From Candidatus Paracaedibacteraceae bacterium (GTDB taxonomy: Bacteria; Pseudomonadota; Alphaproteobacteria; UBA6184): a stretch of DNA of 64,000 bases. The position numbers and the translations under genes were made by a program. Location: the NCBI GenBank assembly GCA_024236035.1, contig JACKLG010000002.1, forward strand, positions 94,901 through 158,900, read 5' to 3'. The notes beneath the pieces are model-generated. The model did not search any database. It worked only from the letters and a program-made list of their open reading frames with translations, and was not told the DNA's origin. Of this stretch, positions 8,781 through 16,519 are shown in pieces (the stretch's first letter is position 1; each line of letters begins with the position of its first letter).

Positions 8781-10445
8781 ATGTTAACGGATCATATGAA
8801 CGAATTAACCCCAGAAGAAGGGTTAGTCTTTGTTCCCTTGGGTGGAGCAGGGGAAATAGGTATGAACCTAAACCTGTATGGTTACAATGACCAATGGATT
8901 ATGATAGACCTCGGTGTCACGTTTCAAGACCAGTGTGGTGTTCAAGTAGTGGCTCCTGATCCAAAATTTATTGAAGAAAACAAAGACAATCTACATGCAT
9001 TAATTTTAACCCATGCCCATGAAGATCATGTTGGGGCAATACCGTATTTATGGTCAAGGTTACGCTGTCCGATCTATGCAACACCCTTCACAATGGAAAT
9101 CGTCAAAAATAAATTAACAGAAGCAGGTATAATAGGACAGGTTGAATTACACACGATCCCCTTAGGCGGGCAAATAGAGTTAGGGGACTTTAAAATTCAA
9201 TATGTACATTTAACCCATTCTATACCTGAACCAAATGGTCTGTTAATTGAAACCCCATTAGGGCGTATTTTTCATACGGGTGATTGGAAAATAGATCCTC
9301 ATCCGGTGATTGGAAACGAAATGGATGTTCCTGCTTTGAAAAAGATAGGAGATGAAGGCGTTTTAGCGATGGTGTGTGACTCCACCAACGTTTTTGAACT
9401 TGGAAATGCTGGGTCTGAACAAAATGTGCGTGAAGCCCTAATAGACTTAGTAAAAAAACAAAAAAATCGCGTTGTCATTACCTGTTTTGCCTCAAATATA
9501 GCCAGATTAGACTCCTGTATCGAAGCTGCTAAACAGTCAGGACGCTTTGTTGTTTTTGTAGGCAGGTCAATGGATACCATGATAAACGCAGCCACGGATA
9601 CTAACTATTTTTCACATATACCGCATAGAATTAGTATCGAAAAAGCTGCAGACCTACCCAGAGACCAAGTATTGTATGTGTGTACGGGCAGTCAAGGGGA
9701 AGCAAAAGCTGCACTAAAACGTATTGCGCGAAACAGTTACCCTAATATTAGATTAGATAAAGGTGACGTAGTCATCTTCTCTTCTCGCAGAATTCCAGGC
9801 AATGAAGAACGTATTTCAGAAGTAAAAAATGATTTAGTTCGCTCTGGGGTTACTATTTTAGATCACAAAGAAAGTTTAATTCACGTTTCAGGCCATCCGT
9901 TTCGTGATGATTTGCAAAAAATGTATGAATGGATTCGACCCAAAATAGCTGTTCCTATCCATGGGGAATACCAACATTTAATGGAACACGGACGGTTTGC
10001 AAAAGAAGAATGCGGGGTAAAAAAAGTTATTATTCCCGAAAATGGTTCTTTTGTAATATTGGGCCCCGATGAACCGCAAATAGTTGAACGTGTTCATCAT
10101 GGATATCTGGGTAATGATGGTCATGATATGATTGATATGTACGGCAGTATTATTCGTGATCGTCAAAAATTATCTATAAATGGAGTTGTATTTGCCTCTT
10201 TACATTGGGATCAAGATAAACATAAAATTTTAGATGTTCAAGTTTCTTCAAGGGGCGTAATCGAAATTGGAATAGAATCTCAGAATTTTGAACAAAATAT
10301 GGCGGAAAAAATTTTTGAATTTGTTAAAAATAACAAAAAATTGGCAAGCCATCACCTAGAAGAAGAGGTTAGGCTATTGATTCGCAGACAGATTAATCGC
10401 TTAAGAGGGATAAAACCCCTTGTGATTATTCATAATCATGATTAA
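8781..10445 (+). CDS. rnj: Ribonuclease J
   Basis: This is a metallo-beta-lactamase-fold ribonuclease of the RNase J family (554 residues), with 5'-3' exonuclease and endonuclease activity in studied members. The zinc-binding motif HAHEDH appears near residue 74, later metal ligands in HTGDWKID and CDSTN, the beta-CASP region follows (CTGSQGEA, SSRRIPGNE), and HVSGHPFRDD and PIHGEY mark motifs C and beyond. The C-terminal domain is present. An RNase E/G gene at 48172 gives this organism both decay enzymes, as is usual in Alphaproteobacteria. Ribosome binding site GGAG precedes the ATG. Confidence 0.95.
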   Translation: MLTDHMNELTPEEGLVFVPLGGAGEIGMNLNLYGYNDQWIMIDLGVTFQDQCGVQVVAPDPKFIEENKDNLHALILTHAHEDHVGAIPYLWSRLRCPIYATPFTMEIVKNKLTEAGIIGQVELHTIPLGGQIELGDFKIQYVHLTHSIPEPNGLLIETPLGRIFHTGDWKIDPHPVIGNEMDVPALKKIGDEGVLAMVCDSTNVFELGNAGSEQNVREALIDLVKKQKNRVVITCFASNIARLDSCIEAAKQSGRFVVFVGRSMDTMINAATDTNYFSHIPHRISIEKAADLPRDQVLYVCTGSQGEAKAALKRIARNSYPNIRLDKGDVVIFSSRRIPGNEERISEVKNDLVRSGVTILDHKESLIHVSGHPFRDDLQKMYEWIRPKIAVPIHGEYQHLMEHGRFAKEECGVKKVIIPENGSFVILGPDEPQIVERVHHGYLGNDGHDMIDMYGSIIRDRQKLSINGVVFASLHWDQDKHKILDVQVSSRGVIEIGIESQNFEQNMAEKIFEFVKNNKKLASHHLEEEVRLLIRRQINRLRGIKPLVIIHNHD

Positions 10446-10505
10446 TCTATTATTAGGAATTGTTTTATAGAATATAAAAATTAATAATAAAGAAGAGAAC
10501 AAATC

Positions 10506-11681
10506 ATGTTACAGCATCTGTTAACGAAAGAATTTTTTCATACATATTTCCATTATTTTGTGGGCGCAGGAATTATTATTCTGGGCTTTATTGTGGCAAG
10601 TATTGTGGTGTCAATTTTGGCGGGTTTGCTTAGCCATAAGGCTGCAACACCTGAAGATAAAGCAAAAAACAGAGCGTTAATATCAAAAATAAGTTTTCCA
10701 GTAAACTTGGTTTTTTTGGTTTTGGCTATTTACGTTGTGCATAAATTAGGTGATTTTCCCAAAGAATTTGATCCTTATTTAGAACGCATAGTAAAAGCTG
10801 TATTGGATATAGCTTTCTTCATGTCTTTGTACTATTTTGCTGGTGCAGTTGTAATTACTCGTTTGTTTGCAGGTTTGGGTATCAACGTAAATGCCACAAT
10901 CAAAGACTTACTTGCTGATATTGTGAAGGCTATTGTTGCGGTTTTGGGTGTGGTAACTGTGTTAGGTAACTTTAATATAAACATAGGACCTGTATTAGGT
11001 GGGTTAACGGTATTAACATCTGCCGTTGCCTTGGCTGCTAAAGATTCTATTCAAGGCTTATTTGGTTCTTTAACGGTTGCCTTAGAAGGTAAGTTTAAAG
11101 AAGGTGACTGGATTAAGTTGGGTGACTTACAAGGGTTTGTAGAAAACATTGGCATTCGTACCACAAGCGTACGTGGATTTGACCGTACATTAACCGTTGT
11201 TCCTAATGACGCATTCATTACTGGTTCAGTTACAAACTTTACACGTATTAACAACTGGGAAATTAACGTTCAAGTTCCTATTTCTTACAAAGCCACCCCA
11301 CGCCAATTGGAAAGCATTGTGATGCGTTACCGTGATTGGCTTGGTAATAATCCAGATATCGAATCAGATCCACAAAAAGCTATTATGGCTGTAAGAATTA
11401 ATGATTTAACTGACCGTGGGTTTAATTTGTTCCTATTCTTCTATACCAAAACAAACCAATGGTTAGAATATATGCGTGTGCGTGAACAATGTATGATGCA
11501 ATTAGTAAAAATCATTGAAGAAGAAGGTACTGCAATTGCATATCCAACGCAGTCTGTATTTTTGGACAACGCATCAGTTCCTTCAGGAAAGAAACCATCT
11601 CCTTCAGGAACTACAGTTATGGCTGAAGCCCCTAAAAAGGCCACTATAGCTAAAGCTCCTGCGGCAAAACCTAAAAAATAA
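10506..11681 (+). CDS. MscS-family small-conductance mechanosensitive channel
   Basis: A 391-residue inner-membrane channel of the MscS family, which opens under membrane tension to release solutes on hypo-osmotic shock. Three to four hydrophobic helices occupy residues 15-150, the pore-lining helix is seen as GGLTVLTSAVALAAKDSIQ near 165-185, and the beta domain has EGDWIKLGDLQGFVENIG and VVPNDAFITGSVTNFTR. The last 40 residues are a Lys-Ala-Pro-rich tail that is not part of the conserved fold. It stands between rnj and an esterase gene with only four bases to the latter. Confidence 0.92.
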   Translation: MLQHLLTKEFFHTYFHYFVGAGIIILGFIVASIVVSILAGLLSHKAATPEDKAKNRALISKISFPVNLVFLVLAIYVVHKLGDFPKEFDPYLERIVKAVLDIAFFMSLYYFAGAVVITRLFAGLGINVNATIKDLLADIVKAIVAVLGVVTVLGNFNINIGPVLGGLTVLTSAVALAAKDSIQGLFGSLTVALEGKFKEGDWIKLGDLQGFVENIGIRTTSVRGFDRTLTVVPNDAFITGSVTNFTRINNWEINVQVPISYKATPRQLESIVMRYRDWLGNNPDIESDPQKAIMAVRINDLTDRGFNLFLFFYTKTNQWLEYMRVREQCMMQLVKIIEEEGTAIAYPTQSVFLDNASVPSGKKPSPSGTTVMAEAPKKATIAKAPAAKPKK

Positions 11682-11685
11682 AGGT

Positions 11686-12654
11686 ATGGTATTTAAAACA
11701 AATAAAAATATCTTTTCAAAACTTGCTCCACAAGCAGCAGCGTTCTTAAAGCAACTTGACGCTTTGAATGCCCCGCCTGTGGAGCAAATTCCTGTTGCTG
11801 TGGCCAGGGATAACTATGAAAAACTTTCTCGGTATCAAGGTGGTGTGCCTGTTTCTGTTGCAAAAACAGAAGACCGAACAATCCTTTCCTCTTTTCATAA
11901 GCCAGGTGTACCCATTCGCATCTATTGGCCCACATTAGCACAACTGCCATTATTAATTTATTTTCATGGTGGTGGATGGTCACGTGGCAGCTTAAATACA
12001 CATGATGCATTGTGCCGCAGAATATCAAAAGAAAGTAATTGTATTGTAATTTCAGTTGATTACCGTCTGGCCCCAGAATTTCCCTATCCAGCTGCAATTC
12101 AAGACGCGCATACTGTGTATGCATGGTGTCAACAAAATGCTTCGTCGTTGGGGGCTGTTCCTTCGCAAATTGCCGTGGGTGGCGACAGTGCAGGGGGTAC
12201 AATATCCGCAGTGTTAACTTCAGAATTGGTAGAATCCAATAGTGTTTTACCTAAATTCCAAATGTTAATTTATCCAAGTTTAGACCTTACGTTTAAACAA
12301 GAATCTGTAAAAACCTTCTCGGATGGTTTCTTTCTTACAAAACATGCGTTGGAATATTATGCAGAAAACTATGCTAAAGAAAAAAGCCTTAAAGACTGGC
12401 GTATTTCTCCCTTATTTTATTCCAATTGTAATAAACTTCCACCGGCAATTATTCTTACTGCTGATTGTGATCCTATTCGTGATGACGGGCAGGAATATGC
12501 TAAAAAATTAATACAAGCTGGCAGACAAGTGGCACAAAAAAATGTTCCCGGCGTAATTCACGCATATATGCAGTTTATTGAAACGTTTCCCCTTCAAACA
12601 GCTCAATCTTACAAATGGCTGGCAGACCAAATGAAGACATTCTGGAATAAATAA
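11686..12654 (+). CDS. Alpha/beta hydrolase, hormone-sensitive-lipase type
   Basis: A 322-residue carboxylesterase-like hydrolase. The oxyanion-hole motif HGGGW lies near residue 92, the nucleophile elbow is GDSAGG near 168, and the acid and base of the triad are probably the Asp in TADCDPIRDDG and the His in VIHAYMQF. These are hallmarks of the HSL (family IV) esterases; the physiological substrate cannot be told. No signal peptide is evident, so it should be cytosolic. The ATG follows the mscS stop by four bases, and an AAAGG sits unusually close to it, so initiation may rely on coupling. Confidence 0.88.
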   Translation: MVFKTNKNIFSKLAPQAAAFLKQLDALNAPPVEQIPVAVARDNYEKLSRYQGGVPVSVAKTEDRTILSSFHKPGVPIRIYWPTLAQLPLLIYFHGGGWSRGSLNTHDALCRRISKESNCIVISVDYRLAPEFPYPAAIQDAHTVYAWCQQNASSLGAVPSQIAVGGDSAGGTISAVLTSELVESNSVLPKFQMLIYPSLDLTFKQESVKTFSDGFFLTKHALEYYAENYAKEKSLKDWRISPLFYSNCNKLPPAIILTADCDPIRDDGQEYAKKLIQAGRQVAQKNVPGVIHAYMQFIETFPLQTAQSYKWLADQMKTFWNK

Positions 12655-12718
12655 AGACCCAAATTTCATTTTCCAGACCTTTCTTGCAGATCATTTCTAA
12701 TCACGTTACATTCATTCT

Positions 12719-13633
12719 ATGGGGCGAAATATTACAATAGGTATGAAAACCTTAGAAAAAAATATTATAAACTTATCTGGACAGGCAGGAAAAAACTGGC
12801 TGGATAAACTACCTAACATACTTCACTATTTATCCCAAATGTGGGGGGTAACAGATATAAAACCAGTTTCTAATATGACCTGGAATTATGTAGCAAAAGC
12901 TATAAAAGATAAGGATATTCCTGTCGTTATTAAAATAAGCTGTCAAAATGATACCTCAAAAGCTGAAGCTCAAGCTTTAACTTATCTTAAAGGCTCTATT
13001 ATTGAATTAATCGATTATAATTCTGAATGTAATGCGTTATTGCTAAAGCAAGCTGTGCCAGGCATATCTTTGCGTTCGCTTTACCCGCAGCAGGCAGAAC
13101 AAGCGATGTTATACTACACAAATGTGGTAAATAATCTGTGTTCTAACGGCAACCAAATTTCTCCTCCTATCTTTCCTTCTATTAATAAATGGCTGATCAG
13201 CCTGGATAAAATTGATGCATCTAAATTACCTGATGAATTGCTTCATACGGCTGTTACCCTTAAAAATAACTTGCTCAATCAACCTAAAAAACAATACGTT
13301 TTGCACGGTGATTTACATATGGATAATGTTATTTCAGATAAAGATGGATGGATAGCAATTGACCCAAAAGGTATAATTGGAGAGAGAGAATTTGAAGTGG
13401 CCTGCTTTGATTTTATCCATAAATCTGAATTTAATAAAACAAATATACCTAATCTTTTTGAAACACGAGCAATCTTTCTTGCAAATCAGTTGGGGTTAGA
13501 ACTTGCCCGATTAAAACAATGGGTATTTATTCGCCTAATATTGGGCGCCTGCTGGATGATAGAAGATAATGGCTCGCCCCAACTCTTTCTTGAACAAGCA
13601 AATAAAATTTTTCCGAATAAACACAATATATAA
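12719..13633 (+). CDS. Aminoglycoside/hydroxyurea phosphotransferase-like kinase (APH(6) family)
   Basis: The 304-residue protein resembles the APH_6_hur kinase family, which includes streptomycin 6-kinase. Visible are an N-lobe segment PVVIKISCQNDTSKAEAQAL near residue 70, the catalytic loop HGDLHMDN near 199 and the metal-binding IDPKGIIGEREFE near 217. Chromosomal homologues are common in Alphaproteobacteria and need not confer resistance, so the substrate is unknown. A second in-frame ATG at 12743 is an alternative start. The gene stands alone, followed by a hairpin at 13638-13653. Confidence 0.8.
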   Translation: MGRNITIGMKTLEKNIINLSGQAGKNWLDKLPNILHYLSQMWGVTDIKPVSNMTWNYVAKAIKDKDIPVVIKISCQNDTSKAEAQALTYLKGSIIELIDYNSECNALLLKQAVPGISLRSLYPQQAEQAMLYYTNVVNNLCSNGNQISPPIFPSINKWLISLDKIDASKLPDELLHTAVTLKNNLLNQPKKQYVLHGDLHMDNVISDKDGWIAIDPKGIIGEREFEVACFDFIHKSEFNKTNIPNLFETRAIFLANQLGLELARLKQWVFIRLILGACWMIEDNGSPQLFLEQANKIFPNKHNI

Positions 13634-13637
13634 ACAC

Positions 13638-13653
13638 GTCTGTTGGAACAGAC
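13638..13653 (+). terminator. Hairpin after the APH-like kinase gene
   Basis: A perfect 7-bp inverted repeat GTCTGTT/AACAGAC with a two-base loop lies just after the kinase stop. It lacks a clear downstream T tract, so it is a weak terminator candidate or an RNA-stabilising hairpin. Confidence 0.35.
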
Positions 13654-13881
13654 TTCAACAGCATTAATAAGTTATATTGCCCTATACCATCTTCAAAGAA
13701 ACCATACGTTTTGGAACATGCTCAGCCGATTTAATTATTTTGCAACAAACGGCTGCGCATACGGTTGATATGTGGGTGGTTTGAACCACAAATGTAGAAA
13801 ACAAAAATTAGATTAAGGTTGTTTTTCTCGGGATACAGCCTTGATTTATAACCAGGTTTTATAGTACAAGTACTTGATAAT

Positions 13882-13972
13882 GGAGAGATGGCCGAGCGGT
13901 CGAAGGCGCACGCCTGGAAAGTGTGTATACGGCACAACCGTATCGAGGGTTCGAATCCCTCTCTCTCCGCCA
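13882..13972 (+). tRNA. tRNA-Ser (anticodon GGA)
   Basis: A complete class II tRNA. The acceptor stem pairs GGAGAGA with TCTCTCC, followed by discriminator G and an encoded CCA. The anticodon stem is CACGC/GTGTG around the loop CTGGAAA, giving anticodon GGA, which reads UCC and UCU serine codons. The long variable arm (TACGG pairing with CCGTA) and the T arm GAGGG-TTCGAAT-CCCTC are canonical for tRNA-Ser. The decayed accessory cluster that follows makes this tRNA a plausible past integration site, though no repeated 3' fragment was seen downstream. Confidence 0.95.
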
Positions 13973-14308
13973 GACTTAGTTAGAATGATTTTTATCTTAC
14001 TGTTATTGCAAGCAAGGCGAAGCAATTCAGCAATCCCAGTATTTATAAGATTTCTGGCCTTTTTATTTAGAGCCAGCCCGCACCTTACTTTTTCTCATGT
14101 CACTATTTTACCATCAAAAATTCTATTTTTATGCTCTCCTTCTCCGATACGTGTGATCATGTGACATTCGGATCGAAGGTGTACATGTTCCCAAACCTTT
14201 TATTTATAGTGGGTTTAACGTATTTATTTTTTAGATAATGAAAACCGTAATAGCGATAAAGATTCGAAACGGAGAAATGTTTTTTTATGTTTGACTTAAT
14301 TAGTAAGC
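13973..14308. other. 336-bp non-coding spacer after tRNA-Ser
   Basis: No supportable gene is visible here. A frame crossing from the tRNA to about 14164 is a product of reading through the tRNA and looks spurious. At about 14008-14037 there is a short stretch with GGCGAAGCAATTCAG, resembling dispersed intergenic elements; a similar CGAAGCAATCTAG lies at about 16500, on the far side of the decayed cluster. Confidence 0.4.
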
Positions 14309-14772
14309 TTGAATACTTTATATAAAGATACAAAAAGGTGTGGTGTGTGGGCGCGGACGTATAGCAAAATATTCCAAGGTATAAAGCGTGAAGATATTTG
14401 GCCTACTTGGAAGGATATTAATAACTGGCCCAAATGGCACGGAGATTTAGATTATTGCAAACTTGAAGGTAATTTTGAGGTGGGCTCTTACCTTTCTCTT
14501 AAAGCCTAAAGATGTTAAACCAGTGCAGATCTTATTGACAGAAATAAATGAAGACTATTCATTTACTGATTGTACATCTTTCTTTGGTGCTAAAATGTAT
14601 GATACTCATTCTATAGAAGAAAAAGAGGATGGGTTAGTGTTAGCTAATAAATTTGTTGTTTACTGGTCCATTTAAATGGCTTTGGATTAAGCTTGTAGCC
14701 CAAAATGTTGCTGATACAGTATCAGAGGAAACAGAAGCTCTTGTAAAACTTGTGAGAAGCTTTCATGACTAA
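14309..14772 (+). pseudogene. SRPBCC-family protein, frameshifted
   Basis: A START/SRPBCC-like (polyketide cyclase/dehydrase-type) protein can be read only across three frames. The first segment contains ARTYSKIFQGIKREDIWPTW and NWPKWHGDLDYCKLEG. Around 14490-14505 the frame shifts and continues LKPKDVKPVQILLTEINEDY to FFGAKMYDTHSIEE. At about 14659-14661 one extra T shifts it again to TGPFKWLWIKLVAQNVADTV, ending RSFHD just inside the MarR gene. Both shifts are in the same direction, equivalent to one added base each. The true start is unclear, probably a GTG near 14342. The gene is probably dead, although sequencing error cannot be excluded. Confidence 0.8.
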
Positions 14773-15208
14773 ATTACCCTTCGGGTTTGATACACCAGAA
14801 GACAGTCCAGGTTTTCTCCTCTGGCAAACCTGGCATCGGCAAATCAAAAAAGTCCTTGAAGAGTATTCTATTTCTCATGCTCAGTTTGTCATTATGGCTA
14901 CCCTCATGTGGTTTGGATCTCGCAGATATGATATGACTCAAGTTTTAATCGTGAATCAAACAAAGCCTGATAAAATGACGGTTTCAAAATCGCTAAAAAA
15001 ATTAGTTGGGATGAGTTTAGTAGAAAGACATGAAAACCAAGATGATACTCGGGCGAAATCTGTTAAATTAACAAAATCCGGGCTTGCTTTGACACGTAAG
15101 CTTGTACCAATTGTAGAAAATGTGGACTCTAACTTTTTTGGGAAACTTTCCAAAAAACAGGAAAAAGATTTGATTGTGATTTTACGAAAATTAACTGGCA
15201 ATACTTAA
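14765..15208 (+). CDS. MarR-family transcriptional regulator
   Basis: A 147-residue winged-helix regulator of the MarR type, which usually represses nearby genes and responds to small ligands. The helix-turn-helix and wing are visible as DKMTVSKSLKKLVGMSLVER followed by HENQDDTRAKSVKLTKSGL (residues ~70-110), with helical dimerisation regions at both ends. The ATG overlaps the end of the SRPBCC pseudogene by eight bases, so both formed one operon, and a conserved hypothetical gene follows 13 bases later. It is intact although its upstream partner is broken. Confidence 0.88.
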   Translation: MTKLPFGFDTPEDSPGFLLWQTWHRQIKKVLEEYSISHAQFVIMATLMWFGSRRYDMTQVLIVNQTKPDKMTVSKSLKKLVGMSLVERHENQDDTRAKSVKLTKSGLALTRKLVPIVENVDSNFFGKLSKKQEKDLIVILRKLTGNT

Positions 15209-15221
15209 TGAAGAGGTAAAA

Positions 15222-15725
15222 ATGAGTTACAGAAACAAAACTCCAAGCGTAGTTTCAATTTTGAAAAGAAAATTAAAACCAGGAAAAACATTTGAAGACT
15301 TTCAGATTGCTCATCTTCCGGGTGCTAATGCGAAAAAAAATGAATTTGGTTACGAAGTGGATTTCTTTGGTGTTCCAACGAGAGTTATTAACGCTGTTTG
15401 CGCAGAAGATCCAAACATAGTGTATTCTATTGGCCTTAGTTATGGAGAAATCGATGAAATTTTTAAAGAAGCTACCAAAAAATCTCAAGAAGATTCTCAA
15501 CCAGGAAGACGTGGAGAAAAATTAGATAATATTTGTGATGATATGGCTTCGCCTGTAATTGCTTTTGTTGCTTCAGATAATGATTATGGCGGTAAGAGGC
15601 TAGATTATAAACAGACTAAGCTTGCAAAAGTAACGCCTGAAATTTCTCAAGCGATAAAAGAAATGTTAAATCAGCATTCGAAAGAATTATCATCAAATGA
15701 AACAGACCTAAAAAGCGATGACTAA
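15222..15725 (+). CDS. Conserved hypothetical protein of the MarR/SRPBCC cluster
   Basis: A 167-residue soluble protein without signal peptide or membrane segment. I do not recognise a named domain. Notable segments are VVSILKRKLKPGKTFEDF at the N terminus, FGVPTRVINAVCAEDPNIVY and SIGLSYGEIDEIFKEATKK in the middle, and a hydrophilic Ser/Asp-rich tail. The ribosome binding site AAGAGG is seven bases before the ATG. It is intact, lies 13 bases after marR, and its stop overlaps the ATG of the decayed P-loop gene by eight bases, so all belong to one former operon. Confidence 0.75.
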   Translation: MSYRNKTPSVVSILKRKLKPGKTFEDFQIAHLPGANAKKNEFGYEVDFFGVPTRVINAVCAEDPNIVYSIGLSYGEIDEIFKEATKKSQEDSQPGRRGEKLDNICDDMASPVIAFVASDNDYGGKRLDYKQTKLAKVTPEISQAIKEMLNQHSKELSSNETDLKSDD

Positions 15726-15990
15726 GTTATATTTTATAGGTGGCGCCAGTGGTAGCGGCAAGACAGCGATTATGCCAGCGCTGCAAAGATATTAGGCAGC
15801 GAAATAAAGATCTACGATTTTGATGATATTGGTGTATCTGAAGGTGCTGATAAAAAATGGCGCCAAGAATCTACAGAAAAGTGGCTGCAACAATTATTAT
15901 CAGATGGCAAAGATGTATGCTTATTGGGACAAATTGTTCTAGGCTAAATCTTAGCATGCCCTTCTGCTAAAAAATTAGCAATGGAGAAAG
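15718..15990 (+). pseudogene. P-loop kinase/ATPase remnant
   Basis: The frame starts MTKLYFIGGASGSGKTA, a clear Walker A loop for ATP/GTP binding. It breaks shortly afterwards. A shifted frame continues ASAAKILGSEIKIYDFDDIG and EGADKKWRQESTEKWLQQLL to CLLGQIVLG, is interrupted by TAA at 15945-15947, and resumes in the same frame as ILACPSAKKLA. The stop may be a former GAA codon. The gene thus carries a frameshift, a nonsense mutation and a missing 3' end. Its ATG overlaps the preceding hypothetical gene. Confidence 0.75.
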
Positions 15991-15993
15991 TGC

Positions 15994-16412
15994 ATGGTAG
16001 ACAATAATTACACGAAGGTGGCTTTAAGTTGGCTTTTGCGCCTAGAAGGATTAATTGTATTGATCGGTTCATTGTACGTTTACCATCAAATTGGAACAGG
16101 ATCTTGAGTGCGATTCTCTTTTTTCTTTTTCATTCCGGATATAGGTCTGGTCGGTTATTTTGGAGGTATAAAACTGGGTGCAATAACATATAACTGTACG
16201 CATACATATGTGGCACCTTTATCTTTATTTCTATTCTGCGGCTGCTTTTTTCGGTAGACCTAGATTATCTTCGTATTATTTGGGTTGCACACATTGGATT
16301 TGATCGTGCGTTAGGTTTTGCTCTCAAATATACTATCGGCTTTAAGTATACGCATTTGGGTGTAATTGGTGGTACAACCAAACATAAGACAATTCTGGAA
16401 TATGAAGGTTAG
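15994..16412 (+). pseudogene. DUF4260-family membrane protein, nonsense and frameshift
   Basis: The translation matches the small DUF4260 membrane family: LSWLLRLEGLIVLIGSLYVY, then a TGA codon where a tryptophan is likely, then RFSFFFFIPDIGLVGYFGG and KLGAITYNCTHTYVAPLSL. After CGCFF the frame shifts near 16253-16258 and continues LDYLRIIWVAHIGFDRALGF, then ALKYTIGFKYTHLG, to a proper stop. Two independent lesions indicate a true pseudogene. It is the last member of the decaying cluster that begins after tRNA-Ser. The family's function is unknown. Confidence 0.75.
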
Positions 16413-16519
16413 GTGGGTCGAACTCGATTAAGCGGATTATCCAACAAAGCTTTGGGACAGATTTATTACTTTATATGTGCTCAACTATTCTAACCAACTT
16501 CGAAGCAATCTAGATTTTT

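Noticed and set aside
12719..13633. Acquired streptomycin resistance gene
   Set aside because: The sequence composition is like that of its neighbours and no mobile element is adjacent; chromosomal kinases of this family are common, so resistance should not be claimed.
13874..14164. Open frame running through tRNA-Ser
   Set aside because: About a third of it is the translated tRNA, and the rest has no protein-like features.
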